From positions 7,750,001 to 7,814,000 of the forward strand of contig OY783208.1 of NCBI GenBank assembly GCA_963678705.1: a stretch of 64,000 bases of DNA, written 5' to 3'. A program made the position numbers and the translations under genes. The notes under the pieces were generated by a model. It did not search any database, was not told where the DNA came from, and was given only the letters and a program-made list of their open reading frames with translations. This stretch comes from Panorpa germanica. Taxonomy: Eukaryota; Arthropoda; Insecta; Mecoptera; Panorpidae. Positions 11,483 to 22,162 of this stretch are shown here, piece by piece (position 1 is the stretch's first letter; each line of letters starts with the position of its first letter).

Positions 11483-11734
11483 CCCAGTAAACATTTTGGA
11501 GTCACTTTGACATCATATTGGATATGCGTATGATTTTTTTGTCATGAAAGAGTTCATTTACAGTTCAGTTTCTCACAATCGTTCATATGAAATATCTGTT
11601 TTATCGGCTACATATGACGGAACCACTCCACCTGTCTTAATACAAATGAAGATAAAGTTGATGCGAACTATAATTGAAGTGAAATAGTGATAGAAACGTC
11701 ACAAAATTAGACACTTCAAAAAATGTTTACTTGG
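11483..11734 (+). mobile_element. MITE, copy 1 (about 252 bp)
   Basis: Begins CCCAGTAAACATTTTGG and ends AAAATGTTTACTTGG, an imperfect terminal inverted repeat. A second copy of the same length lies inverted at 30655-30907, agreeing across its whole length, which establishes the boundaries. It has no coding capacity. The superfamily is not recognised. Confidence 0.85.
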
Positions 11735-12136
11735 AAAATATTTTAAAAGTAAACTCTTGGATATAATATTGACTATCATTATCATATGCTGTAAGGTTAG
11801 ACTGTGTATCTATTCAATAAACTGTGTGAAATAATTACCTGTGTTTCAACAGAAACAACACTTTTGAGAAGAGTTCTAGACCTTCTATCATCTAAGTTAC
11901 AAAATGGTCTGCTTTTAACAAATATAAAGAGATTAATTGCGCCTGCGTTATTGCAACTACACTAACACTTCTGTTTAAAACTAAGTTATTAATAAATTTT
12001 TAATTAAAATTAAAAATATCACATTTTATTAATTTTTAAAACAGTATAATCTTCTTACATTTCAAAAAATGCAGAAATTCTAATTATTGTTAAAATTAAA
12101 AATACAACATTTTTATCAATTATAACAAGTGTATAA
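11735..12136. other. AT-rich spacer
   Basis: Low-complexity AT-rich DNA between the MITE and the 182-bp satellite. Nothing supportable was seen. Confidence 0.5.
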
Positions 12137-12860
12137 GCTCCGAATCTAATTGGTGGATTGCAATATTTGACAGCAAATTATTAATCTACATACTACACTC
12201 TATACACATGCTGAATTGTGTCATTGGGCTGTAGTGTAATACATGTTTTTTTCGAGGTGTTTGATAGTCGTTTTTACCTGTTCATATATAAATAAAACAC
12301 TAATTTCAAAGACTCGTAGCTCCGAATCCAATGTGTCTATTGCAATATTTGACAGCAAATTATTAATCTACATACTATACTCTATATACATGCCGAATTG
12401 TGTTATTCAGCTTAAGTGTAATACATGTTTTTTTCGAGGTGTTTGATAGTCGTTTTTACCTGTTCATATATAAATAAAACACTAATTTCAAAGACTCGTA
12501 GCTCCGAATCTAATAGGTGGATTGCAATATTTGACAGCAAATTATTAATCTACGTACTACACTCTATACACATGCTGAATTGTGTCATTGGGCTGTAGTG
12601 TAATACATGTTTTTTTCGAGGTGTTTGATAGTCGTTTTTACCTGTTCATATATAAATAAAACACTAATTTCAAAGACTCGTAGCTCCGAATCCAATGGGT
12701 GGATTGCAATATGTGACAGCAAATTATTAATATACATACTATACTCTATATACATGCTGAATTGTGTCATTATGATGTAGTGTAATACATGTTTTTTTCG
12801 AGGTGTTTGATAGTCCCATCTACCTTTATATTTATAAATAAAACACTAACTTTAATGACT
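12137..12860. repeat. 182-bp tandem repeat, about four copies
   Basis: GCTCCGAATC recurs at 12137, 12319, 12501 and 12683, an exact 182-bp spacing. Units share ATTTGACAGCAAATTATTAAT and a TTTTTTTCGAGGTGTTTGAT block. The last unit degrades around 12820-12860. The frames that look open across it are chance. Confidence 0.95.
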
Positions 12861-13011
12861 CCTATCTTCAAAATAGGTATATATATTTACTAATATATGG
12901 CAACTAATGGTTATTTACTCTTATTTCATTCTGTATTTGTAATAATTTTAATATAAACTTGTTTAGTTTTCATTTGACAGCTATAATTCCGATTATTAAT
13001 ATTGCCTTAGA

Positions 13012-13078
13012 CCGCCAACATCGGACGGCCAACATCGGGACTGCCAACATCGAGACTGCCAACATTTGGGACTGCTAA
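13012..13078. repeat. Short GCCAACATCGG tandem repeats
   Basis: Four near copies of a 15-19 bp unit built on CTGCCAACATCGGGA, in an otherwise AT-rich stretch. It leads into a GC-richer region (13080-13340) of unknown nature. Confidence 0.8.
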
Positions 13079-13344
13079 CTTCTTTGACGTAACTGCAAAA
13101 CCCTAAATAGAGGTAATAATAGGGATAGGATGGGAATTATAAAAATGTTGAGGATTACCTTGACACCACTGGCGTATAGTAGCTCTCGTTTCAAGACTGA
13201 ATCCAATATGGCTGCAACTGACACGTGTTTTCTGTGGTTCTTGGCGCCAGAAAGTGAGATTTTTCTAGAATGTTCACCTTGCTTGATGAATCCTACGATG
13301 AGAATCCTTTTCAAAGATGACCAATGCGGGAATCCTTTTTGAAG

Positions 13345-13690
13345 ATGTTCAATTGTTGGATATCTGCTCTAGAAGATGATCAAATTTTGTGAATCCGTTC
13401 TTCAAGATGATCAATTTTGTGAATCCGCTCTTGAAGATGATCAAAATGGTGTATATCCGTTGATGAGAATCTTGCTTGAAGATGATCAAATGGATGAAAT
13501 CTTCTTGAAAGGATCAAAATGCTGAATATCCGTTATGAGAATCTTGCTTGAAGATGATCAAATGGATGGAATCTTCTTAGAAGGATCAAAATGCTGAATA
13601 TCCGTTATGAGAATCTTGCTTGAAGATGATCAAATGGATGGAATCTACTTAGAAGGATCAAAATGTTGAATATCCTAGCTCGTATCCGGC
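13345..13690. repeat. 72-bp tandem repeats
   Basis: GAGAATCTTGCTTGAAGATG recurs at 13465, 13537 and 13609 with a 72-bp period, with shorter degenerate AAGATGATCAA units before it (13345-13450). The array could be LTR or leader DNA of an unidentified retroelement, but no terminal repeats or coding region were found beside it. Confidence 0.85.
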
Positions 13691-14385
13691 TCAAAGCTGA
13701 CCAAATGGATGGGGGAGTTTGGACCTATGGAGATCTATAAGCACGCGGTGGGCTTATCTGCGATCTGTTAGCGGTATCCAAATTCTCGGATTGCTCGATT
13801 GCATCCAATTCCTTTGATAGCGTAGATTGCGCCAAATACGTCGAAGGACCTTTTTGTTATTAATAACTTAATAACAATTTTTTATTTAATTTATTATCAG
13901 AAAAGGCAGCGAAACACTATAATTCTACAGAAAACATTTATTTTACAAATACACTGACGAATTACAAAGATTGATATTTTAATTGAATCGCTATTCGTAT
14001 CGATGTTACGTTGATTTAATTCACTATTTAAAATATCTTTATAATATTTTAATCTAATATTAATTTTGAATATATTACAAGATGGTTTAGCTATGTTTAC
14101 TGTACAAAGTTTGAGTTAATAATGACCATTTTAATAGTGCCAAGCAACGTACATCGATGTAACAAGCGTTTGTCAAGACAGTAAAGTGGTTCACCTTGAA
14201 AACTGGGCTATTATGCTTGATATACAGTACCAGTGTACCAACGATAATGATTTTGTTAGTTTATTAAATAACAAAGAAATAGAATAAAAAATAAAATAAT
14301 TAAACAAAAGAATTCTTGGTGAATTAAAACTAAATTACAAAAATTTAGATTCTAAATGAAATACATTAATGAAGGCAAAATATCT
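13691..14385. other. Unassigned spacer
   Basis: A short GC-richer piece (13700-13850, containing GGACCTATGGAGATCTATAA) is followed by AT-rich DNA. No gene or repeat boundary is supported. Confidence 0.4.
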
Positions 14386-14768
14386 ATATTGAAATATAGG
14401 TTGTGAATGCGTTCATTAACACTTGGTAATTCAGATGCATTTCTGTTTTCCCATTCCTTAAGTGAGTTAAAATCTAACTTAGTTTTTAAAATATGTATTA
14501 AAATAAAATCTAAATGATTAGAGTAAATTCCTAATTCGGTTAAGGCTCTAATCGATTCATTTATTTCATCAAGAAATTTTTCTAATATTACTCGCTGACT
14601 CTAAACGTATAACATTATAGTTTATTAAATTGTCTAAGCAAGTTTCAATAAGTGCTACTTTATTGTCATAGCGTTTACAAAGGATATTCCAAACAATTTC
14701 ATAATTATCGTTGGTTAACGGATAATTTTTAATGAGCTTGAGTGGTTCTCCCGTCAAGTTTAATTTTC
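14386..14768 (-). pseudogene. BEL/Pao gag fragment (DUF1759-like), frameshifted
   Basis: The minus-strand translation starts KLNLTGEPLKLIKNYPLTND and NYEIVWNILCKRYDN, the DUF1759 core found in BEL/Pao gag. After a frameshift near 14580 it continues with FLDEINESIRALTELGI, ILKTKLDFNSLKEWENR and ELPSVNERI. Only the central gag region is present. Its 5' end is joined directly to the first 317 bases of an LTR, so the leader, PBS and gag N-terminus are deleted. Confidence 0.8.
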
Positions 14769-15083
14769 GCACAACCTATGTACATCTATTGTCGCCATTT
14801 TAGAATCAACTCTAACACATCTGTTGCTTGTAACCTATGTGCCACACCCTGGTGTGTCATCACTTTTTAGCTAGCGAACGGTCCTCTGCTCCGTTCTGCT
14901 TTGGCGTTCTCTTTGCTTGCCCCAGCGAACGGCTTATAGGGTCTGCCAGCGGTTTATTTAAAACATTTAAATATATCCCGTTCTTAGCAAAGATTTTTAC
15001 CTAATCTACAGTGTTCTTTATATTTCTATTTCTTAAAACTAATTATATTTACACTTAAAACTAATCTTAAAAAATAATCCCAC

Positions 15084-15084
<1 letters not shown>
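14768..15084 (-). mobile_element. 5' part of BEL/Pao LTR joined to gag
   Basis: Matches the first 317 bases of the LTRs at 2783-3670 (-) and 3922-4810 (+), beginning TGTGGGATTA at 15084. It stops after GGTTGTGCG, where gag sequence begins. A (TA)n tract (15085-15139) lies outside the LTR end, as with the other copies. Confidence 0.85.
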
Positions 15085-15141
<57 letters not shown>

Positions 15142-15301
15142 TTTTATACTATAGTTTATTGTGGATTAATTTTACAATTTATAATATATCATCTAATTAA
15201 TTGAAATAATCCTTATAAACTATTCTTTCATTTTTCATTTTCAAGATTTTTTTTTGTAATTTTAATTTAATGTTTTCACATTCTATTTCTATTTCTATTT
15301 T

Positions 15302-16385
15302 TCACTGTGCTCCTTTTCGAAAAGATGTATTTGCGTTTCTGCTACACTTTCTCTCGTTTCTATACATAAATAAATATTTTGCTTCTTCCTTCACTGCCCT
15401 ATTGTCTTCATAGGCAAACTTCTTACTTGAACAGTCTGCTTCGCTATTGCTGCATCTTCGATGATCACTTTTGCTATAATTAATATATTTATTATAGTTT
15501 CTGTTATTGTTGTAATACTAATTATTATCAATGTAATTATTATTACACGTTGACGCTTCTACGTTTATTGGAGTTTGACTCAGCACATTATTTTCGTTGC
15601 TGTGTTTTTAAAAAAGGATTTACCTTCATGGACAACATAGCTGGTGTATAATCATCCCAGCTATGTTGCTGTACAGGCTCCATAATGAAGTATAATAATT
15701 ATTTATTTGTCTTCATAATTTTAAGTAAACATTTTCAAAACCACATAATATTTTTACTTTACCTTCAGTATCCTCTTCTTGCATTAGTTCTATTACATAT
15801 GCAACCTCATCTATTGCCATAGGAGACTCATGAGTATTTGGTACGGGACCTTAAATTATAATTATATGCATAGAAATATCATTTAGAGAATAAATGCATT
15901 GAGTACATGAGTTAAATTACATACCTGGTAAATTTATAGCATCCGAATCGAATAAGCTTTCTTCACCCACAGCCGATAGATTAATTAAATCTTTAACTCT
16001 GTACAGGACATCGTTCATTTGCGGATTTCTTGCCGGTCCACCTCCTGTACCTAATATAGATTTTCTATCCGCTGGTGATAATTTTCTAGCATCCTTTTTC
16101 ATTGCCTTAAATTTAAGTTTAAGGTTTTCTTTAGACCTCTGCAAGACGCTTCTGCTATTAAACATAACCGTAATGTAATCCCAAGCCTTCTCCTAGTAAT
16201 TATTTTTCATTATTTATATGAAATACTTGCAATAATATTAGACAATTAGTACATACCTTAATTCTGGAAGTGACTTCATCCGTCTTCGTGTTTAAAACAA
16301 TTGCCTTAAAACTTTCCACCGCATCTATTAGAGCTTGGCAATCCTCAATAGAAAAATTAAATATACGTGCTCTTTTGTCAGACAT
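15302..16385 (-). pseudogene. Myb/SANT-like DNA-binding protein gene, multi-exon, broken at 3' part
   Basis: Exons 16257-16385, 15925-16192 and 15763-15849 join in phase through GT-AG introns of 64 and 75 bp. They encode ARIFNFSIEDCQALIDAVES, EKAWDYITVMFNS, LKLKFKAMKKDARK and GTGGGPARNPQ, the Myb_DNA-bind_5 pattern of Harbinger-associated and regulatory proteins. Its role is DNA binding, in the nucleus by inference. A last exon (about 15302-15700) reads EPVQQHSWDDYTPAMLSMK, then needs a one-base shift near 15600, and has an in-frame TAG at 15518-15520 before ending at 15302. The 3' breaks suggest a decayed gene, or an ending different from the one proposed. A transposon origin is possible; no transposase lies beside it. 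Confidence 0.6.
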
Positions 16386-17382
16386 TTTTAAAACAATAAT
16401 TAAACTGAATCTGACATTATCTTGGGTTTACTAATGTAAACAAATATTCGAATTTCATAAACTTTTAAATCTACGTACCACTTGCTGTAAAGAGAATGGT
16501 TTACGCTATGGTTTATTTATTTGTTTCAGTATTAACTAACACGGAATTAAATTTGAATGATAAAACCCGCTACAAAAATAAGTACCGAACTAAACTAACT
16601 CTGGGTTTCATAATCCCCGAAGTAAATAGAAAACCTGCCCTAAGTAAATGTAACTCGCGGTTTAAGTTATAAATAATAATATGTGTAATTATTATTTTAT
16701 GTTTATGCACTAAAAGGTTAAAGCGTGCTGTTGGTTTGAGAGCTGAAGCGATAAGAACGAATTAGGACCAAATGCGTAGTGTCGAACCCTAGTAGAAGTG
16801 AATCGTAAAACAAAGGATGTTTACATAAGAAATATAATAGTTTGCCCACAGAGAGCAGTGTATATAAAAACAACTTTTCATAAAATATAAATGAATTGAG
16901 ACAAAGAAATCTTAATTCTAACATTAATTAAAAATAAAAGCAAGATATTGATATACAAATATGAATATTGCATGCATTTATTAACAAATAATATAATATC
17001 AAAATTACAGCCATCTTGAAATAGTTTAAAAAGCTTCTAGCATGTTTTAGCAACAACCAAACTGCATGGCAATAATAAATCCATAAAAAACTTTCTTCTT
17101 AAAATGATTTAAAATTTCATATTTTTACTTGTACAAGTGTCATGCGCAGAAGTTAACGCAACGTCTCCCAGCTGCCATGTGGCCCGCATGTTGTTCGAGA
17201 GAGCATAAGAGAATAATAAGATATCAAAAATTCAGCTTTCTTAAAATTTTTGTTTTCCCGACCTTGCTAGCTCGCGCACCATAAGGTAACATTCAGTTGT
17301 TGTCAGTTGGTAACCCTGATCCATTTATGTTCACCCTCTGTTTTTGTGTTGGTACTATTCTAACGTTGTGTTTTACTTGCAG
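16386..17382. other. Spacer with GC-richer island
   Basis: Upstream region of the Myb gene. Mostly AT-rich; 17140-17290 is locally GC-richer and ends at a donor-like ATAAG|GTAACA near 17285. No coding exon can be argued with confidence. Confidence 0.35.
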
Positions 17383-17500
17383 CAATTTGAACGGTGTGTA
17401 CCACGACACGGCTGTGTGCGGTTATGATACAATGCGCTGGTTTAACAAGTTTGGCGACTACGCCCTTAAAACTGCTCGAATGTTGGTCAGAAGGAAATGA
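17383..17500 (+). CDS. Candidate terminal exon of an unknown gene
   Basis: After a good acceptor (TTTTACTTGCAG) one frame reads NLNGVYHDTAVCGYDTMRWF and then NKFGDYALKTARMLVRRK to TGA at 17498-17500. The stretch is less AT-rich than its surroundings. It is not recognised as any family. The upstream exon is not identified; a donor-like site near 17285 would give a short intron. It could be chance. Confidence 0.25.
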
Positions 17501-18085
17501 TCAGCGAAAAACGATGCGAAAGACGACGACTCTTTTAATTATTTCTTTTTAAGTTTTAAATATTATAAATTAATTATAAAAATTTAAAAGGTTTTAATTT
17601 ATTTAAAACCGTGAAAGATCTACTCTCTCTCTTTTACTGCTTACTACTGATATATATTCAATTATTTTTCTTGTTTAACTAAATATTTATTTAGCTAAGA
17701 CATAAACCATTTATATATGTAAGAATTGTAGCATATATATCAGGAACTATATTCTTGTATATGTTTCTAATTACAGTAATTTTATGTTATTATTTTGAAT
17801 AATATTTTAAATTAACCTAATCATACCTCTCTCTCTCTCTCCCTCTTATTAGTGGAAAACTAAGTTTCAATTTTCTTTTATTTATTTATATGAATGTACA
17901 ACATATTAAGATTATTGTGTGAAAATTAGAAGTTGATTGGAGTAAAACTGTCGGAGATATAGAGCGTTAAGTCTTCACCTCTCTGGTTTGGTTTCGTCTT
18001 TCTTTGAAACTTTTAAGAAAATTTCACAAAGTATTCTTTAAATGTTATTTTATCATGTAGTAATTATAGAAATAATTATATATTA
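17501..18085. other. AT-rich spacer
   Basis: Low-complexity AT-rich DNA with short CT-rich stretches near 17620 and 17828. Nothing supportable was seen. Confidence 0.5.
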
Positions 18086-18402
18086 ACTAGCTGTCTCGAC
18101 CACGCGTTGCTGTGACTAACGTTTTTGTCATATTACATTACATAGCGCCATCTATTGAATATTTACTCAATCTAGTCAACAGAATATTTACTCAATCTAG
18201 TCAACAGATGTCGCTATCTTTTAAAATCAGATAATTAATAATAAATCATAATAATTAATCATAAATTGAGATGTAAGCTATCCTATCTTTCAAGTTGGAT
18301 CAAACTGCACCCGGTGTACAAATTTGATTAAAATCGGTTAAGTAGTTTAGGAGTCCATCGGGAACAAACAACGTGACACGTAATTTATATATATTAAGAT
18401 TG
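18086..18402 (+). mobile_element. RTE-type SINE/LINE 3' end
   Basis: Starts ACTAGCTGTCTCGACCACGC and ends with a tail reading GGTTAAGTAGTTTAGGAGTC, GAACAAACAACGTGACACG, then ATATATTAAGAT. This arrangement is familiar from RTE-clade 3' ends and derived SINEs in insects. An internal 27-bp tandem duplication (AATATTTACTCAATCTAGTCAACAG) is visible. It has no coding capacity. Confidence 0.65.
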
Positions 18403-18918
18403 TGTCGTCAAAAAACATTATCGAAAATATGCTTTGTTTGTATTGATTTGATTTTGCTGCCCCCTTAAAATAAAAACACAAACTGTCTCTCCTATGAACT
18501 TATCATTTAAAGTTTACGAAATATAAGCGCGGCAAATCTTATAACTGCTCTGGTTGTCTAATGGGGTTGTGAAAGTAAATAATATAATCGCCAAGAATCG
18601 GGTACATGAGTTAGACATGGCGCCCCACAAGAAACGCTGCTGTGCCGTTGACAACAAATTGACCGTCCACTGATCACGTGATTCGGCGATGATCTCAATT
18701 CTGGTAACTCGTGCTCCATTCTATAATCATTTATTTTTTACATTGGGATTTCTATGCTAACAAACATCCCGTTCTTGTTTACGCGAATATTTGGCAGTTT
18801 GAACCAGTTTATCATTCGTCAATTCAACTATAAGATGCCTGGACCAACTGGCCTAGCGACAATTACAAGTGAACGCGATAAAGTGAAACACAAAATAATA
18901 AAATACAGAAAAACCAAA

Positions 18919-18970
18919 ATGTTGAAAATTTTTATAATGTTAGTGTGGTGCCAATTAGGGCTGCTGTCAG
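18919..18970 (+). CDS. Signal-peptide exon of CCP-fibrinogen-like gene
   Basis: ATG at 18919 opens MLKIFIMLVWCQLGLLSG, a short basic start plus hydrophobic core typical of a secretion signal, and ends at CTGTCAG|GTAAG. Upstream in-frame Met codons at 18754 and 18832 exist, but this start fits a signal peptide best. The phase-1 end matches most of the gene's other introns. The first CCP exon (20896) needs phase 2, so an exon is missing or one base has been lost. Confidence 0.5.
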
Positions 18971-19269
18971 GTAAGTTCTAATTTTTGTTTTTGTTTTTAC
19001 AATCGAAATTCTTAAACACCAGTGATTCTGTGGATTATATTTCTTCAGCGCAATTTAAAGTATAATAAATAGCCAAAAAGAAGAAGAATAACCCCTAGTA
19101 CACAATTTAGAAATAAAAGTTATTTAATCAATTCCGCTAAGCACAAAATGTCTATATTAGCTTAAATATAGATAACATTTTACTTAAACGAAACTTGGTA
19201 ATATTTCAGTTTATTTTTATAATTGTAAAGGCATAAAATGTCATTTTATGATTTTATATTAACGTACAT

Positions 19270-19337
19270 TTTATGATAATTTTAGTGTTGTGCCAGACAG
19301 AGCTGCTGTCAGGTAAATTCTAATTTTTGTTTTTCCA
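19270..19337 (+). repeat. Partial duplicate of the signal-exon/donor segment
   Basis: GTGCCAGACAGAGCTGCTGTC followed by AGGTAAATTCTAATTTTTG closely repeats 18945-18990, including the splice donor and the first bases of the intron. No ATG is kept, so it is likely a non-functional duplicate. Confidence 0.7.
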
Positions 19338-19349
19338 TTTTAAGTCATT

Positions 19350-20810
19350 TAACTTCATTCTTAATAAAAAGTATGGCTTCTGTGACGTAACAATTATTAA
19401 ATTATTATTTATTAATTTCTTATTTTCTAAAACATATTTTATTTCTGGTTGTTGTTCTATGTGTTTATAATATTCTTCAGGTTCTTGTTGAAAATATTTG
19501 TAATGCTCATCAGGTGTATCTTCGTTTTCAGTTTTCAGTTCTACTTCAAAATATATTGCATTTTCATGTTCTGGTGTATTTTCATTTTCAATAGTTGATT
19601 TTTGTGTCAGGTGAAATTTTCGGGTATCTTGTTGAATAGGATGATATTGTGCTTTTGGAATAGCTGAACTAGGTTTGGGAATGAATTGTGATGGAATAGA
19701 TTCAAATGATTGTGTGAATGGCGCTAATGATGGTTTTGGTTTGAAATTTTGTTGGTAAGGTATAAATGATTGTTTTATTGAAAGGATATATTTTGCGGTG
19801 TATAGTGAGATGAGTTTAAATTTTTCATTGGTCTATCTGGTGTATGAGATGAGTAGTATTTGCACTGCATGCATTGTATGTTTTCCTCTTCTAACACATA
19901 CGACAATGCCTGTTATACAGAACTTGGCATTCTTGCTCTTATACTATTTTCCAATTTGAATTTTTATTGAACACAAGATTACAATCATTTTGGCTACTGT
20001 AGGCTAATAGAGCTGACCGTGTAATAAGCGTACCGTCAGCTCTTTGGTCTGAGAAGTTATTGATTAGTACTTTTTTCAGGTCACCCTTTTAGCAGAACCC
20101 TCCAACTTAGATAAATTTCTTCTACTGTACACGTTTTGATTTCATTACGTGCATTTCTAAACATGTAAACTATATTGTCTACCTGTTTTATAAAAGCACT
20201 TAATTTTGCTGGTTTTCCGTAAAATATTTTAACAGTTTCAAAATAAGAATTGCTATAAGTGATATTGTCTTCATTTTGTCAGTGTGATTTAGCTTTCTCT
20301 CTCTTTTCTGCTCTTGTAATTATTCTTGCATTTGATCAATAGATTTTCCATTTTTAAACTTTTGTTAAGTTCAATTTCTTATAAAACAGAGTTTAGTTCA
20401 TTGTTTCATAATTCTAATTTTTTTTGAACATTTAATAATTGGACATTTGGAATTTGAGAAAAGGAATTTCAGAAATATTTACTACTTACAGTTATATTAC
20501 AAGTATTATTGATATAGATTCTATGGTCTCTGTTTTATGGTCTCGCTGTATGATGGTTTTGACTACTTATGCACTTTTTTGTTTAAAACCTATTTTTATT
20601 TTTATAAAAAACTGGTCGTTGTATTCTACTTCTGTGTGTACAAGTTGCATTTTCTTTTTTAGTTTCTTGCAGCGACCAACATGACTTCGGCTTTCTTCTT
20701 CAGTGTGATTCGTAAGTACCATGAAGTGAGATAAAACTCTCACTAAATTTATTATTTCATTAACAACTTGTCCAGTAGTATTTTGTGTTTCCAAATTGAT
20801 TATTTCCACC
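19350..20810 (-). pseudogene. Decayed gypsy-type gag remnant in intron
   Basis: Minus-strand pieces in several frames read as retroelement gag: VNEIINLVRVLSHFMVL, KIFYGKPAKLSAFIKQVDNI, RNARNEIKTCTVEEIYLSW and a QCMQCKYYSSHTPD zinc-knuckle-like end followed by a Gln/Pro-rich tail. Many stops and frame changes intervene. It occupies the first intron of the plus-strand secreted gene. The element family within Metaviridae is not determined. Confidence 0.5.
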
Positions 20811-20895
20811 AGACAAGCATCGAGAATTGAAACAAATTAAACTTCTTGCTGCACTGCAACTAACTTTAATCCAGAAAAATTCATTTAACTTGCAG

Positions 20896-21092
20896 AAGCT
20901 GTACTTTGCCAGAATTCCCAGGGAACGGACATTACACAGTTCTAGGGGCCCTCGCTGAGACACATCCTGGAGCAGTTGTACCTAATTCAACAGTAATTCA
21001 GTACAACTGTGACGTCAGCTACGTATTACATCAACTATCTGCAGCTGTTTGCATTGATGGCATATGGGACACGCTATTTACAAAATGCCAGA
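20896..21092 (+). CDS. CCP/sushi module 1 exon
   Basis: After TTAACTTGCAG the frame reads SCTLPEFPGNGHYTVLG, then PNSTVIQYNCDVSYVL, AAVCIDGIWDTLFTKCQ, with the four Cys and Trp of a complement-control (sushi) module, ending A|GTAAG in phase 1. CCP modules bind proteins or glycans in secreted or surface molecules. The exon's start phase (2) does not match the signal-peptide exon. Confidence 0.75.
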
Positions 21093-21172
21093 GTAAGATA
21101 ATGCTTTAAAACGAAAATAACAAATTTGTTGGGACTAAACCTAGTTTATTTTTGTATTTGAATTGTATCCAG

Positions 21173-21376
21173 AAAAGGTAACATGTCTCTTGCCGACAAA
21201 TTCAGCGCATGGAAGCTATGTGCTCTCAGGTTCAGGTTGCCCTTTGGTACAGGGCACAGAAGTTCCTAATTGGACCACAGCCATTTATTCCTGCGACGCA
21301 ACTTTTGAGATCATAGGAAATAGAACAGCTCTCTGTTATAACGGATTATGGACCACAGGGCCTCCTTAGTGTCAAA
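21173..21376 (+). pseudogene. CCP/sushi module 2 exon with in-frame TAG
   Basis: Phase-1 exon with VTCLLPTNSAHGSYVLSGSG, IYSCDATFEIIGNRTALCYN and GLWTTGPP. The final Cys codon is preceded by TAG at 21367-21369, so translation would stop two residues short of the module end. The donor (CAAA|GTAAGT) is intact. The lesion implies a decayed gene, or an assembly error at one base. Confidence 0.75.
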
Positions 21377-22000
21377 GTAAGTAACTCCCGAGGACCACCA
21401 CCAGCAGAGAATATGTTCTGTCCTCGTGTTAAACTTTCCAACATGCAAATCTCACCTGATTACCTAGTGCAGGTATTTAACCAATTCTTTGTACTTTTAA
21501 TAAAAACGAATGTTTGGGCGAATGTGGTGCCCGGCTGTTTTACCGTAAAGAGTCAGAAAGTCTTTGAAATTCGTGAACTCAATATGAATTTAAACACATA
21601 TTTATTTCGTACAAAGTGACACATCGGGGTCGTAAATCCCAACTGAATTACACAATTAAACACTTATCCTAATAATTAATAATAATGAATGTCTCTATGT
21701 ATATAATTTAATATTAAAGTGCACTGTCATTTAACAGTTGTTATCTCGTTTAGAGCTGAGTTAAAAAGGGATTATTTGAGTACAATATATTTAACATATT
21801 AAAATAGTAAAGAGTAGGGATGAACCCAATAGTACACTTTGTTGACGCGAAATATGTAATAAAAATATTGGTAGCAACAAGAAAAGTAAGGCTGGTTTTA
21901 CACATCGCACATCCAAATGTTCAGGCGACACTCACTAAGTACATTTACACTTTTGCTTTTAAAAACATATAAAATTATGTTAAATTATAGTTTCATTTCA
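21377..22000. other. Intron upstream of the LINE insertion
   Basis: AT-rich intron sequence; 21520-21640 looks like old repeat DNA but is not assigned. The last 15 bases (TATAGTTTCATTTCA) are the proposed target duplication of the LINE. Confidence 0.45.
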
Positions 22001-22162
22001 GTTCGCATTGAGACTCCTTGGTGAGCGCACGTGTTTACAATAAACAAAACAATAAAATAAATAGTGATCTTTTTTTTTTTTTTTGCAAATTATAATATTT
22101 TTAAGTGATATAACTAAGAAGTGAAGTAACTTCTATTTAATTATCACTGGTTAATTAACAAT

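Noticed and set aside
13075..13342. Overlapping frames on both strands in a GC-richer patch
   Set aside because: No family motif, splice support or repeat boundary; the stretch is more likely old LTR or repeat DNA.
20439..20684. Plus-strand frame MDIWNLRKGISEIF
   Set aside because: It is antisense to gag remnants on the minus strand and has no domain of its own.
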